Source: Enteractinococcus coprophilus (lineage in GTDB: Bacteria > Actinomycetota > Actinomycetes > Actinomycetales > Micrococcaceae). From it: a DNA stretch of 64,000 bases. The DNA lies in the NCBI RefSeq assembly GCF_006716305.1, contig NZ_VFOU01000003.1:1-64000 (forward strand), written 5' to 3'. The position numbers and the translations under genes were made by a program. Positions 1-8,942 of the stretch are shown here, one piece after another. The number at the start of each line of letters is the position of its first letter. Within the stretch, counting starts at the first letter, position 1. The notes beneath the pieces are model-generated. The model did no database searches and had not been told where the DNA came from. It saw only the letters and a program-made list of their open reading frames with translations.

Positions 1-546
1 CAGTTCTTCTTCTTTATTCTTCGCCATTTCGTCAATTTGATCGACATAGCTTCGAGTCAGCTCGTCGAGGTCCTTTTCGGCGCGGCGACCGTCGTCCTCG
101 CCGATTTCACCGTCGTCGACCATTTTGTCGATGACTTCTTTGGCTCCTCGGCGGGCGTTGCGGATCGAAACGCGGTGGTCCTCAGCCTTGGACTTGATGA
201 GTTTTACATACTCTTGGCGACGCTCTTGGGTCAGTTCTGGCATAACGACGCGAATGACTTTGCCATCGTTGGAAGGGTTCGCACCGACTTCCGAAGACGA
301 CAGAGCAATTTCAATTTCCCGCAGTGCGCTGACGTCAAATGGGGAAATCAAGATCGTGCGCGCATCCTGAACAGCAAAAGACGCTAGCTGCTGGAGCGGA
401 GTTGGGTTGCCGTAATAATCGACCAAAACTTTTGCGTACAGTCCTGGGTTGGCTCGTCCAGTGCGGACAGCTGCGAAGTCCTCTCGGGTTGCTTCAAGTG
501 TGCGCTCCATCGCCTTCTTGGCGTCTGATAATGCAGATGCGGTCAC
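1..546 (-). CDS. frr: Ribosome recycling factor (3' end cut by window edge)
   Basis: Ribosome recycling factor splits post-termination 70S ribosomes together with EF-G. The reading frame gives 182 residues from a GTG start at 546 and runs off the left edge without a stop; the family is about 185 residues, so only a few are missing. Family signatures seen are GRANPGL near residue 31, the central ISPFD segment and the basic helix RRGAKEVIDK. A strong AAGGAG lies 6 nt upstream of the GTG, which decides the start. It follows pyrH after 62 bp on the same strand, the usual order for this translation block. Identification is secure. Confidence 0.95.
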   Translation of the reverse strand, partial: MTASALSDAKKAMERTLEATREDFAAVRTGRANPGLYAKVLVDYYGNPTPLQQLASFAVQDARTILISPFDVSALREIEIALSSSEVGANPSNDGKVIRVVMPELTQERRQEYVKLIKSKAEDHRVSIRNARRGAKEVIDKMVDDGEIGEDDGRRAEKDLDELTRSYVDQIDEMAKNKEEEL

Positions 547-608
547 GGGGTCTCCTTAAGTTAATTCTTGAGTTGCACTAAGTCTAAATCAAGTAGCAGC
601 TTGTCAGC

Positions 609-1385
609 TCACGGTGTGACGACGGTTCCGAGGGGTTCCCCGAGCAGTGCTCGAGTAACGTTACCGTCACCTTCCATACCGAATACCAACATATCTAAGT
701 TGTTATCTTTACACATGGTCATCGCTGTCAGATCCATGACGCGAATATTTTTGACAATGGCTTCATCATAAGTGAGATGATCAAACTTCTTTGCACCTAC
801 ATCGACTTTGGGGTCGGCAGTGTAAACGCCATCCACACCGGATTTTGCCATGAGGACCTGGTCTGCACCGATTTCTAGTGCACGTTGTGCTGCCACGGTA
901 TCTGTGGAGAAGTATGGGAGGCCGGTTCCTGCCCCAAAGATGACGACCCGGTCCTTTTCCATATGCCGAATCGCGCGTTGCGGGATATAAGGTTCGGCGA
1001 CTTGATGCATATTGATCGCGGATTGAACTCGGGTATCGACACCGGCTTGCGTGAGGAAATCTTGGAGTGCTAGCGCGTTCATGACCGTACCGAGCATACC
1101 CATGTAGTCTGCTCGACGTCGGTCCATGCCGTTGTGCGAAAGTTCGGCACCACGGAAGAAGTTGCCGCCGCCCACAACGATGGCAATTTCTACTTGTCCT
1201 GCGGCTGCTGCAATCTGTTCGGCCACGGATCGGACTGTGTCTGGGTCTACGCCTATCGATCCCCCGCCGAAGACCTCTCCGGAGAGCTTCAGTAGGACTC
1301 GACGCCGAGCTACATTGTCAGCTTGCGCGCTGCGTGGACCATCTTGAAGGCCGCCTGGAACATTGATGGCGGGAGTATCTGACAC
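609..1385 (-). CDS. pyrH: UMP kinase
   Basis: Uridylate kinase phosphorylates UMP to UDP, an early step of pyrimidine nucleotide supply; cytoplasmic homohexamer of the amino-acid kinase fold. The 258-residue product has the [13 protein letters not shown] nucleotide-binding start, [10 protein letters not shown] near residue 91 and the [11 protein letters not shown] substrate loop. About 28 residues precede the family's usual first strand, common in actinobacteria. The GTG start at 1385 has AGGAG 7 nt upstream. It sits between tsf and frr; a hairpin separates it from tsf, so it may be partly uncoupled from the upstream genes. Identification is secure. Confidence 0.96.
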   Translation of the reverse strand: MSDTPAINVPGGLQDGPRSAQADNVARRRVLLKLSGEVFGGGSIGVDPDTVRSVAEQIAAAAGQVEIAIVVGGGNFFRGAELSHNGMDRRRADYMGMLGTVMNALALQDFLTQAGVDTRVQSAINMHQVAEPYIPQRAIRHMEKDRVVIFGAGTGLPYFSTDTVAAQRALEIGADQVLMAKSGVDGVYTADPKVDVGAKKFDHLTYDEAIVKNIRVMDLTAMTMCKDNNLDMLVFGMEGDGNVTRALLGEPLGTVVTP

Positions 1386-1429
1386 GGTAAGACTCCTGTA
1401 AGTGCAGTTGGGTCGTTGGGCATAAAGAA

Positions 1430-1459
1430 GGGGTGATCACCGGTTGTGGTGATCACCCC
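1430..1459 (-). terminator. Strong hairpin between tsf and pyrH
   Basis: A perfect 12-bp inverted repeat (GGGGTGATCACC, 6-nt loop, complement) occupies the tsf-pyrH gap. On the minus strand it is followed by TTCTTT, and on the plus strand by TTATTT, so it resembles a bidirectional intrinsic terminator. All genes around it read on the minus strand, so it probably attenuates read-through from rpsB-tsf into pyrH-frr. Confidence 0.75.
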
Positions 1460-1526
1460 CTTATTTAGGTGTAGACGATGCTGAATTTACCTAGGCATTC
1501 CAAACACTGTCGTGTCGGAGAAAGTG

Positions 1527-2363
1527 TTAGGCGCCAACACGGAAACGAGCAAAGGCGAGAGCCTTGGTACCGGCTTCCTCCAGGACCTTCCCAACGGTGG
1601 TCTTGGTGTCCTTAGCGAACGGCTGGTCCAGCAGGGCAACCTCTTTGAAGTAACCTGTCAGGCGGCCTTCAATGATGTTCTGCAGTGCGCGTTCTGGTTT
1701 GCCTTCGGCGCGAGCAGTTTCCTCAGCGATGCGACGTTCGTTTGCAACGATGTCTTCTGGGACCTCTTCGCGACTCAGGTAGGTCGGGCTCATGGCGGCG
1801 ACGTGAACAGCAACATCGTGAGCAGCGGTCTGGGCTGCTTCGCTGTCGGAGTCTACGGCGACAAGTACGCCAACCTGGGCGGGTAGGTCTGCCGAGGTTT
1901 TGTGAAGGTATGGGTCCACGTATGCGCCTTCGAGACGTGCGATGCGGCGAACTTCAACCTTTTCACCCAACAGTGCGCCTTCTTCTTTCACGAAGTCGCC
2001 CAGTGGGTTGCCGTTGTGATCAGCAGCCAGCAGCTCGTCGACGTTGTCTGCGCCAGAAGCGACAGCAACCTCCAGAACGGTGTTACCCAGTTCGATGAAC
2101 TTATCGGACTTTGCCACGAAGTCGGTTTCGCAGTTAATCTCGATCATCACGCCCACGCCGTCTTGAACGGTTGCAGCGATGAGACCTTCGGCAGCAGCGC
2201 GGCCTTCGCGCTTCGAAGCGCCCTGCAGTCCTTTTACGCGGATGATCTCTAGGGCCTTGTCGGCGTCGCCTGCAGCTTCGTCGAGGGCCTTTTTTACGTC
2301 CATCATGCCCGCGCCGGTACGTTCACGCAGTGCCTGGATGTCTTTGACTGTGTAATTGGCCAT
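1527..2363 (-). CDS. tsf: Translation elongation factor Ts
   Basis: EF-Ts is the nucleotide exchange factor that recycles EF-Tu-GDP to EF-Tu-GTP. The 278-residue product is of ordinary length. It starts with an N-terminal UBA-like domain (RERTGAGMMDVKKAL), followed by the conserved TDFVAK motif that contacts EF-Tu, then the two-part core and the C-terminal VGKVLEEAG segment. The ATG at 2363 has AAGGA upstream. It lies 74 bp downstream of rpsB, the near-universal bacterial pairing, and probably shares that transcript. The 3' side carries a strong hairpin before pyrH. Identification is secure. Confidence 0.97.
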   Translation of the reverse strand: MANYTVKDIQALRERTGAGMMDVKKALDEAAGDADKALEIIRVKGLQGASKREGRAAAEGLIAATVQDGVGVMIEINCETDFVAKSDKFIELGNTVLEVAVASGADNVDELLAADHNGNPLGDFVKEEGALLGEKVEVRRIARLEGAYVDPYLHKTSADLPAQVGVLVAVDSDSEAAQTAAHDVAVHVAAMSPTYLSREEVPEDIVANERRIAEETARAEGKPERALQNIIEGRLTGYFKEVALLDQPFAKDTKTTVGKVLEEAGTKALAFARFRVGA

Positions 2364-2437
2364 TACAGATATCCCATTCCTTGGAAGTTCGTTGCGGGGA
2401 ACACCCGCGAATCTAAATCGAAACGTGGTTGTGTGGA

Positions 2438-3316
2438 CTAGTTTTCTTCGGTAGCAGCAGGCTGCTCACCTTGTGGTGAAGCTTCAACCTGCTCTGCAGC
2501 TTCAACGGTGGCTTCGTCAGCCAGAGCCGCAGTCTTATCTGCTTCTTCGGTCTGGCCAGCTTCCAGGAGTTCGCGTTCCCATTCCGCCATTGGTTCTTGC
2601 GCTGCACCGGCTTCGCCTTTGCCTTCGTTGCGAGCCATCAGACCATCGGCGACGGCGTCAGCGATAACGCGGGTGAGCAACGCAACGGAGCGAATTGCGT
2701 CATCGTTACCTGGAATTGGATAGGTGACGTCATCTGGATCGGCGTTAGTGTCCAAGATGGCGACAACTGGAATACCTAACTTGATAGCTTCATCAACAGC
2801 TAGGTGTTCTTTCTTGGTGTCGATGACCCAAATCGCTGACGGAGTGCGAGTCATGTTGCGGATACCACCAAGGTTGGCCTGCAGTTTCTGCAGTTCACGT
2901 TCCAACAGCAAGAGTTCTTTTTTGGTGTGACCTGAGCCGGCTACGTCTTCGAAGTCAATTTCTTCGAGTTCTTTCATTCGCTCAACGCGTTTGGAAACGG
3001 TCGCGAAGTTGGTGAGCATGCCACCCAACCAGCGGTGGTTGACGTAGGGCATGCCGACGCGGGTAGCCTGCTCGGCGATTGCTTCCTGAGCCTGTTTCTT
3101 CGTACCTACGAAGAGAATGTTGCCACCATGCGCTACGGTTTCTTTAACGAACTCGTAGGCACGATCGATGAATGACAAGGACTGCTGCAGGTCAATGATG
3201 TAGATGCCGTTGCGTTCGGTGAAGATGAAGCGCTTCATCTTCGGGTTCCAACGACGAGTCTGGTGGCCGAAGTGGACACCAGAATCAAGCATTTCACGCA
3301 TAGTTACGACTGACAT
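2438..3316 (-). CDS. rpsB: 30S ribosomal protein uS2 (canonical copy)
   Basis: uS2 binds the 30S head-body junction and is needed for bS1 docking. The 292-residue product has the whole uS2 fold ([43 protein letters not shown]) and an acidic, alanine/glutamate-rich C-terminal tail typical of actinobacteria. I chose the ATG at 3316 because GAAGGAG lies 6 nt upstream; an in-frame start further out would read through that ribosome binding site. Its position immediately before tsf marks this as the housekeeping copy. A second uS2 gene lies directly upstream on the same strand (3632-4813), roughly 85% identical over the first 240 residues by eye. Confidence 0.97.
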   Translation of the reverse strand: MSVVTMREMLDSGVHFGHQTRRWNPKMKRFIFTERNGIYIIDLQQSLSFIDRAYEFVKETVAHGGNILFVGTKKQAQEAIAEQATRVGMPYVNHRWLGGMLTNFATVSKRVERMKELEEIDFEDVAGSGHTKKELLLLERELQKLQANLGGIRNMTRTPSAIWVIDTKKEHLAVDEAIKLGIPVVAILDTNADPDDVTYPIPGNDDAIRSVALLTRVIADAVADGLMARNEGKGEAGAAQEPMAEWERELLEAGQTEEADKTAALADEATVEAAEQVEASPQGEQPAATEEN

Positions 3317-3631
3317 GGTCGCTCCTTCAAGGCTATTCTGCATGCAGAATAACCGTCTCGTTATCGGTTGAGGTAAATAGCTGACTTTCTCAGCTGCCTA
3401 GCATGAGTACGAATGCCTCGGGGAACACCGTTGACCGAATCTCTTCGGACCGAAAGGTGCCACTGCGACATGGGTGTCGCATACTCACGCGCGTAGTCAA
3501 TTACGCGCCTACCACTAGTAGGCACACAATTGCTTTGTCAAGCATACCCTATTGCGCTCGAGGTTTTTCACATAATGTGATGGCTTACACGCCACCGACT
3601 ATCGGAACAATCCGCCACGTGTGCTTAGGTG
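3317..3631 (-). promoter_or_regulatory. Structured rpsB leader with possible promoter
   Basis: This gene-free stretch separates the two uS2 genes. On the minus strand a TTGACA box (3536-3541) stands 17-18 nt before a weak TAGTGG/CTAGTG box, a possible promoter giving a leader near 190 nt. The stretch also contains two 7-bp hairpins, GCGCGTA at 3489-3508 (6-nt loop) and TGCGACA at 3464-3481 (4-nt loop), plus the palindrome at 3335-3350. uS2 is known to autoregulate rpsB in gamma-proteobacteria; a similar role here is inference. Confidence 0.35.
3335..3350. repeat. 16-bp perfect palindrome in the rpsB 5' untranslated region
   Basis: ATTCTGCATGCAGAAT reads identically on both strands and lies about 20 bp upstream of the rpsB start, just before its ribosome binding site. 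It could be a protein operator or part of an mRNA structure limiting rpsB translation. The upstream uS2 paralogue lacks this element next to its start. Confidence 0.5.
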
Positions 3632-4813
3632 CTAGTCATCTGAATGAGCGGCGGGCACATCGAATTCGATGTCGTTGCCCTGCTCATCTTTGAGTTCAAC
3701 TTCCCAGTACAAAACGCCGTCTTTATCCTCAAGCTCTATCGACTCAATCGTGGCATTGGGATGCTGTGTCAGCGCCTGGGTAAGCCCGTCAGGAAGTGGC
3801 ACGGAGATCTTTTGAGCGTTCTGAATGTCGTCATCGTCTTGATCGACGTCCTCGATTTTGATGGTGCCGTCTTTAGCCACCTCGAGTTCGTGGAGCTTTC
3901 CTTCATGAACGATTTCTACTTCGAAAGTGTCGTCTTCCTGCTCTATTTCGATCAGAATGCCACCCGGATAAGCTTCCTGGACGGTTCGGAGGATCTCGGT
4001 AACCTCATCGATGTTGCCGGTTGTCGAGGTTTGGGTCGTAGTCGTCGCTGCGCCTGACTCCAGTAACTCCCGCTCCCATTCGGCCATCGGTTCTTCCGGG
4101 CTCCCGGTTCCGCTCGCACCCTGGTTACGCGACATAAGGCCTTCAGCGATGGCATCTGCGATAACACGGGTTAATACGGCAACGGATCGCATCGAGTCAT
4201 CGTTGCCTGGAATTGGATAGGTGACGTCTTCTGGGTCGGCGTTCGTATCCAGGATGGCGATCACTGGAATGCCGAGTTTCTTGGCTTCATCGACGGCGAG
4301 GTGTTCTTTTTCCGTGTCGACAATCCAAATGGCCGATGGGGTCCGGGACATGTTCCGGATACCCCCGAGACTGGACTGCAGTTTCGTGAGTTCACGCTCC
4401 AACAGCAGCAGTTCCTTTTTGGTTCGTCCTGAGCCTGCGACGTCGTCGAAGTCAATTTCTTCGAGTTCTTTCATCCGATCAACACGCTTGGAGACCGTTG
4501 CGAAGTTCGTGAGCATACCGCCGAGCCAACGATGGTTCACATAGGGCATTCCTACTCGCATAGCTTGTTCAGCAATGGGTACCTGTGCTTGTTTTTTGGT
4601 ACCGACAAAGAGAATATTTCCGCCATGGGCCACGGTCTGTTTGACGAACTCATAGGCCTGATCAATCAACGACAGGGACTGCTGGAGGTCGATGATGTAG
4701 ATCCCGTTGCGCTCGGTAAGAATGTAGCGTTTCATCTTCGGGTTCCACCGGCTGGTTTGGTGGCCAAAGTGTGCTCCAGAGTCCAATAGTTCACGCATCG
4801 TTACAACAGTCAT
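3632..4813 (-). CDS. uS2 paralogue fused to a C-terminal PepSY-like region
   Basis: The 393-residue product has a complete uS2 domain at residues 1-252, a short Ala/Thr linker (255-266), and a C-terminal acidic region (about 267-388). That region contains two repeats resembling PepSY domains, ending WEVEL...DIEFDVPA. It is colinear with residues 78-198 of the lipoprotein at 13416-14012 (shared TxAL-type helix, QH..AT...I.L, DG.L.WEVEL, G.DIE..VPA). No signal peptide is present, so the module should be cytoplasmic or ribosome-bound. Substitutions against the canonical copy are mostly conservative (F/Y, D/E, V/I), implying selection on an intact protein. The ATG at 4813 has AAGGAG 6 nt upstream. 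Function unknown: perhaps a specialised or stress ribosome component. I know of no described uS2-PepSY fusion. Confidence 0.85.
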   Translation of the reverse strand: MTVVTMRELLDSGAHFGHQTSRWNPKMKRYILTERNGIYIIDLQQSLSLIDQAYEFVKQTVAHGGNILFVGTKKQAQVPIAEQAMRVGMPYVNHRWLGGMLTNFATVSKRVDRMKELEEIDFDDVAGSGRTKKELLLLERELTKLQSSLGGIRNMSRTPSAIWIVDTEKEHLAVDEAKKLGIPVIAILDTNADPEDVTYPIPGNDDSMRSVAVLTRVIADAIAEGLMSRNQGASGTGSPEEPMAEWERELLESGAATTTTQTSTTGNIDEVTEILRTVQEAYPGGILIEIEQEDDTFEVEIVHEGKLHELEVAKDGTIKIEDVDQDDDDIQNAQKISVPLPDGLTQALTQHPNATIESIELEDKDGVLYWEVELKDEQGNDIEFDVPAAHSDD

Positions 4814-4988
4814 AACCGCTCCTTTACGTCCTCCTTGACACCTGTTGATGTTTCACACGGTGCTGCCGGGTTTGGGTTTGCCTCCATATGACAGCTTACT
4901 CTGTCCACCGCTTTTCGGCCTGGATTCGGATGTCCACAATTACCTCGCGCCAGCCTTATGCGACGTAAAAATGCGACAAGCTCGTGCT

Positions 4989-5606
4989 ATGACGAAATTC
5001 TCTCAGATTGCTTCGACCCCGCCCACTCCCCCGCCACGATGCTCATTGGTAGTCTTGTTGCTCCAGGCGATGTTATTCGCCTTCTTTTGGAGCCCCGTTC
5101 CGCACACACACGCTGCGGAAGTGATCGCAAAAGTGGATGAGGGCACCACGAATTGGGTACCGCCCGTCGCCGATGCTGGGCCTACAGCTTTGCTCAAGCC
5201 TTTTGTCGCACCCCAGATGCCTTGGTCCGCTGCACATCGGGGTATCGATATACGGGCGTCTACTGAGCAAGTCCTCGCACCCGCAGCAGGTGAAGTGACG
5301 TTCGTTGGTCAGGTCGTGGACCGGCCGGTGATAACGATCCGACACTCAAACGGTCTGTTGTCATCATTTGAACCCGTTGATTCCGATCTAGAAGTCGGCA
5401 CGGTGGTCGCGTCAGGAGAACCGCTGGGTAAGATCTCTGCAGAGACGGGGCATTGCGAGGTGCAATGCGTACACTGGGGCGTCCGAGTGCCCGACGGTTG
5501 GCAGATAGGCTCTACTGTGCGTGACCTATATATCGATCCGGGGTTCCTGCTGGGCTGGACTGAACCGTCAATCTTATGGCCGGTGCACTCTGAGCCAGCA
5601 TCTTAG
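4989..5606 (+). CDS. Secreted M23-family (LytM-like) peptidase homologue
   Basis: Members cleave peptidoglycan peptide cross-links outside the cell or regulate amidases. The 205-residue product has an N-terminal hydrophobic segment (VVLLLQAMLFAFFW) followed by HTHA-AE, a plausible signal peptidase site. The catalytic domain shows HRGID (the zinc-binding HxxxD) and, near the end, QCVHWGVR. In active M23 enzymes that last motif is HxH; here the first His is Cys, so zinc binding may be altered or use another ligand. No convincing ribosome binding site supports the ATG at 4989 or the in-frame ATG at 4971. It is divergent from the uS2 genes, a common actinobacterial arrangement, and its 3' end overlaps the next gene by 4 bp. 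Confidence 0.8.
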   Translation: MTKFSQIASTPPTPPPRCSLVVLLLQAMLFAFFWSPVPHTHAAEVIAKVDEGTTNWVPPVADAGPTALLKPFVAPQMPWSAAHRGIDIRASTEQVLAPAAGEVTFVGQVVDRPVITIRHSNGLLSSFEPVDSDLEVGTVVASGEPLGKISAETGHCEVQCVHWGVRVPDGWQIGSTVRDLYIDPGFLLGWTEPSILWPVHSEPAS

Positions 5607-6721
5607 CGTGAACGAAGTTGGCGACGACGATGAATTTCCGAAGCCAATCTCAGCAGTGCGGTGGCCGAATCTTCCCAGCGGAACTTTTGAGATTGCGTTG
5701 CAGCCGCGCGGCTTGCAACAGCAAATGTGTCGTCATCTTCCAGCGTCAACACTTGATCGGCTATCTGGCGTGCAACATTGGAAGCACCAAGATCAACAAA
5801 TAATGCGCCGGGGTTTTCTACTCCCCCGATCTCTTGGAAGATCTCCAAATTGGACAACACCACCGGCGTGCCTACTGCCATGGCTTCCGTCACAGGTAGC
5901 CCATAGCCTTCCGTTCGCGAGACCGTGACTAACGCAGTCGACTTTTCTAGCAGCTCTTGGTACTCGTGGTCTGTGATCCCGTTATGAAAGTGCAACTGAG
6001 ATTCAGCGACGCCATGGTGTGTGGCCACTTTGATGAGTTCGGAACGCCGTTGTGTTGAGATTGGCGAGCACAGGTTCAATTTGTACCCTGGTAGATATCG
6101 CAAACTTTCCATGAGCGTCTCTACGTTTTTGTATTCCATGAAGGAGCCCATATAGACCAGGTCTTTGGTCCGCGGCTGTTCTGGTTCACGTGGAGCTGCA
6201 ACCGGCTGGGGCGCATTGGAAATTACTTGAACCGGTTTTGTAGTGAGCCGGTGTTTTCGTATCAGGCGTTGTGATGTGCAAGAGACCGTAGCAACCGCGT
6301 CGGCGCCGTTCAGCAGAAATCGTTGCGGCGTATAAGACAAGTGGTATAAGTACCATAAGCCTCGCACAATTTGGGGCAAGTCTTTGGGTGGAGTGCGGTG
6401 CTGATAATAGATGAGATCGTGCAGCGTCAATATCAGCCCGAACTTGCGTCCTACCGATCCGATGGTTTGCATGGGAGAAAAGACGACATCGGGTCTGAAA
6501 GCATTCAGCTTATACGCAGCAAGTGGTTCGATCAATGAGGTGGGATCGTGCAGCATAACGACCTCGACATCGACCGGGAGCAGCTCGCGTTGCTTCGGGT
6601 CATGAATAATGATGGTGGGTCGTACCTGATGGGCGACCGCGTGGATGAGTGAATGGCTGAAACGCGATATTCCGTCATGATAATCGGTTCTAATGTATCG
6701 ACCATCCATGAAGAACCGCAT
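5603..6721 (-). CDS. GT4-family glycosyltransferase
   Basis: Predicted GT-B glycosyltransferase that transfers a sugar from a nucleotide donor to an unknown acceptor, probably a cell-envelope glycan. The 372-residue product has the N-terminal acceptor domain (MDGRYIRTDYHDGISRF) and a C-terminal donor domain with DLVYMGSFMEYKNVE, then the EGYGLPVTEAMAVGTPVV box containing the retaining-GT4 E(x7)E motif. I chose ATG 6721 over the GTG six bases upstream because TTGGAG stands 5 nt before it. It converges with the M23 peptidase gene and lies downstream of a tRNA. The specific acceptor cannot be read from sequence. Confidence 0.85.
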   Translation of the reverse strand: MRFFMDGRYIRTDYHDGISRFSHSLIHAVAHQVRPTIIIHDPKQRELLPVDVEVVMLHDPTSLIEPLAAYKLNAFRPDVVFSPMQTIGSVGRKFGLILTLHDLIYYQHRTPPKDLPQIVRGLWYLYHLSYTPQRFLLNGADAVATVSCTSQRLIRKHRLTTKPVQVISNAPQPVAAPREPEQPRTKDLVYMGSFMEYKNVETLMESLRYLPGYKLNLCSPISTQRRSELIKVATHHGVAESQLHFHNGITDHEYQELLEKSTALVTVSRTEGYGLPVTEAMAVGTPVVLSNLEIFQEIGGVENPGALFVDLGASNVARQIADQVLTLEDDDTFAVASRAAATQSQKFRWEDSATALLRLASEIHRRRQLRSR

Positions 6722-6745
6722 TGTCACTCCAACCGGAAATGTAAG

Positions 6746-6819
6746 TAGGGCGTACCGGACTTGAACCGGTGACCAAAGGATTATGAGTCCTCTGCTCTAA
6801 CCAACTGAGCTAACGCCCC
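6746..6819 (-). tRNA. tRNA with CAU anticodon (elongator Met or Ile2)
   Basis: A 74-nt cloverleaf reads on the minus strand: acceptor stem GGGGCGU pairing ACGCCCU (one G-U), D arm GCUC/GAGC, anticodon loop CUCAUAA, T arm ACCGG/CCGGU with UUCAAGU. The discriminator is A and CCA is not encoded. A CAU anticodon is shared by elongator tRNA-Met and tRNA-Ile2 whose C34 becomes lysidine; the stem features do not let me decide between them. Confidence 0.93.
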
Positions 6820-6887
6820 TTGGGTCATTGTGAACCAGCTCGATCTTCAGTGTGACTTACAGGCTCACAGCAACACGATCCACTAGT

Positions 6888-8162
6888 CTAGCGCAGCTCG
6901 GAACCAGAAATCGCCACTGCGACCTCGTCTGACGTTGCACCATGATACATCTGTTCTACGACATCTATGACTTTTTCATGCGCATGTTTGGCCGCAAACG
7001 CATGTGATGCATGCCCCATGGCAGCTTTTTTGTCAGGCGAGGCACCTAATACGAGGTTCATCTTCGCAGCCATGTCTTGGGGGTTGTAGGGCTCAAACAG
7101 GTATCCGTTTACGCCTTCCGTCACCAGGTGTGGTAGCGCTAAAGCATCTGCAAGAACGACCGGTGTAGATGCACTCATCGCTTCTAAAGAAGCCAGCGAC
7201 TGCAGCTCCGCGGTACAGGGTTGAGTAAATACATCAGCTCGCAGATAGGCTTCGCGCAAATCCTCATCGGAAACCAGCCCGCGGAAAACCACCCTGTTTT
7301 GAATCCCCAGCCGTACTGCTAGGTCTCTGAGATAGTCTCGTTGCTCACCGTCTCCAATGATCTCTGCGTGCACGTTTAATTCAGGATCTGTCACTGTCAA
7401 AGCCTTTAACAGCACGTCCACATTCTTCTCTACGGCAAGCCTGCCGACAAACAATGCCGTGGGATGCTCATGTGGCTGGATGTGTTCGCCCTCTTGACGC
7501 TCATATTTAGCCACATCAATCCCGTTAGAGACAGGTACCACGTACTCCAAGCGGGCTTTGTGACTCATGTTTGCTGCAGACAACGGAGTAGGGGTGGTAA
7601 CAATATTGGCTTTTGACATCAAGCGCCCCATGTCGTACCAAGATCGAGACGAGACGAAGTTTTTAAAGAATTGGGGCCCGGGAATGAATGGGTCCAGGTT
7701 TTCGGGCATGAAGTGATTCGTACAAATCAAGCGAATGCGCCGTGCTTCAGCAGAGTTGATCGCTGCCTCGCCGATCATGTAATGACATTGGGCGTGCACA
7801 ACATCGGGGTCGAGCTGGCCAATCAGCCTATCGATAGCTCGTTTAGCATGCCATGGCATGACTAGGCGATAGTACTCGTGGGTTGGCGCCGGCAAAGATT
7901 TAAGGCGATGCACCGTTGCTTCTGGATACGTCTCGACCGTATCGGCACCGCTCGAGTGATGCGGCGCCACGATGTGAACGTCATAGTCTTTAGCGGTCAA
8001 TTCAGTAGCGAGTCGAAAGCACGACTTTGCTGCGCCATTCACATGCGGAGGATAAGTGTCGGCGGCAATCAGCACTCTGAATTGGTTGTTCTTGTCGTAA
8101 GGCACTCGGGTACGGCTCCTACTAGGTCTCTTCGAAGTGATCCTAAACCAAGGCCACATCAC
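6888..8162 (-). CDS. GT4-family glycosyltransferase (PimB/MgtA-like)
   Basis: Predicted retaining GT-B transferase, probably for glycolipid or lipoglycan mannosylation in the membrane, by likeness to actinobacterial GT4 enzymes. The 424-residue product has the N-terminal VLIAADTYPPHVNGAAKS motif (glycine-rich acceptor loop), NGIDVAKYE at the domain junction, LFVGRLAVEKNVD in the donor domain, and ELQSLASLEAMS carrying the E(x7)E pair. The start is uncertain: GTG 8162 and ATG 8159 are adjacent and neither has a clear ribosome binding site; about 27 polar/basic residues precede the first strand. It precedes the CAU tRNA and follows the phosphatidyltransferase gene on the same strand. Confidence 0.85.
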   Translation of the reverse strand: MMWPWFRITSKRPSRSRTRVPYDKNNQFRVLIAADTYPPHVNGAAKSCFRLATELTAKDYDVHIVAPHHSSGADTVETYPEATVHRLKSLPAPTHEYYRLVMPWHAKRAIDRLIGQLDPDVVHAQCHYMIGEAAINSAEARRIRLICTNHFMPENLDPFIPGPQFFKNFVSSRSWYDMGRLMSKANIVTTPTPLSAANMSHKARLEYVVPVSNGIDVAKYERQEGEHIQPHEHPTALFVGRLAVEKNVDVLLKALTVTDPELNVHAEIIGDGEQRDYLRDLAVRLGIQNRVVFRGLVSDEDLREAYLRADVFTQPCTAELQSLASLEAMSASTPVVLADALALPHLVTEGVNGYLFEPYNPQDMAAKMNLVLGASPDKKAAMGHASHAFAAKHAHEKVIDVVEQMYHGATSDEVAVAISGSELR

Positions 8163-8233
8163 AATTACACGAATTTCACTCGATCACGTAGCAATCACCA
8201 AAAGTTCATCCAAACGTTGTCATTCGCTAAACC

Positions 8234-8899
8234 TCATGGCGTCGATTCAAGAAAGGCATCACGGTCGGTCTTACTTCGCGGGTTCAAGTTCTGAAACCGC
8301 ATCTGTCTTGCATTATTCATACCCTGCAATAGGTAATCAACAGTAGCCATGAGGTGACCGGCTGCCCCGATGGCAAGCACCCCAATCGCGAGATTGCGCC
8401 ATAGCAAAGCGTTTTCCACAAAGGGAGCCGCCGCGAACAGTAAGAGCGGCACGCCGAACATCAGGGCTGCAGTTCGGGCTTTCCCCAGCATGGTCACCTT
8501 CATTTGCGGACTGCCAGCGTAGAGGAGAGCCATAACGAATGCTAGAACCAGATCGGGCACCACGAGAGCAAAGACCAGCCACAAGGGAGCTAAACCCGAG
8601 AACACGACGCTAATAATGACCACCCAAAGCGACAGGCGGTCAGCCAAGGGATCCAGCCATTGCCCAACCGTGGAAACCTGATCCAACTTCCTGGCGAGAA
8701 AACCATCTATCCAGTCGGTGGAAAATAATACAATCAGCGTGAGAAGCGCGTTCCAATAGGTGCCATTGAACATAAACCAGACGAACACCGGCACGAGTAA
8801 GAACCTGACCATAGTGATCAGATTGGGGATAGTGAACCAGTCGTCCGTCACCGTAGGGTCACGGCTGATGCCCGGGTTGGGATCTTCCGACCGGTCCAT
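8234..8899 (-). CDS. CDP-alcohol phosphatidyltransferase
   Basis: Integral membrane enzyme that moves a phosphatidyl group from a CDP-lipid to an alcohol such as glycerol phosphate or inositol phosphate. The 221-residue product carries the complete signature D-x2-DG-x2-AR-x8-G-x3-D-x3-D, beginning DWIDGFLAR and ending WLDPLAD, plus about six hydrophobic segments. The closest impression is PgsA-type, but the substrate alcohol cannot be assigned. I chose ATG 8899 with GAGGG 5 nt upstream; an upstream in-frame start would overlap the neighbouring gene at 8943. Probably co-transcribed with the Holin-X gene 43 bp upstream. Confidence 0.88.
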   Translation of the reverse strand: MDRSEDPNPGISRDPTVTDDWFTIPNLITMVRFLLVPVFVWFMFNGTYWNALLTLIVLFSTDWIDGFLARKLDQVSTVGQWLDPLADRLSLWVVIISVVFSGLAPLWLVFALVVPDLVLAFVMALLYAGSPQMKVTMLGKARTAALMFGVPLLLFAAAPFVENALLWRNLAIGVLAIGAAGHLMATVDYLLQGMNNARQMRFQNLNPRSKTDRDAFLESTP

Positions 8900-8942
8900 A
8901 AAGCCCTCAGTTTGCGGTGTAAAACGTAGCGGCACTACCGGA

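Noticed and set aside
2438-4813. Assembly duplication of rpsB
   Set aside because: The two copies differ at many scattered, mostly conservative positions and have different C-termini, so they are real, diverged paralogues.
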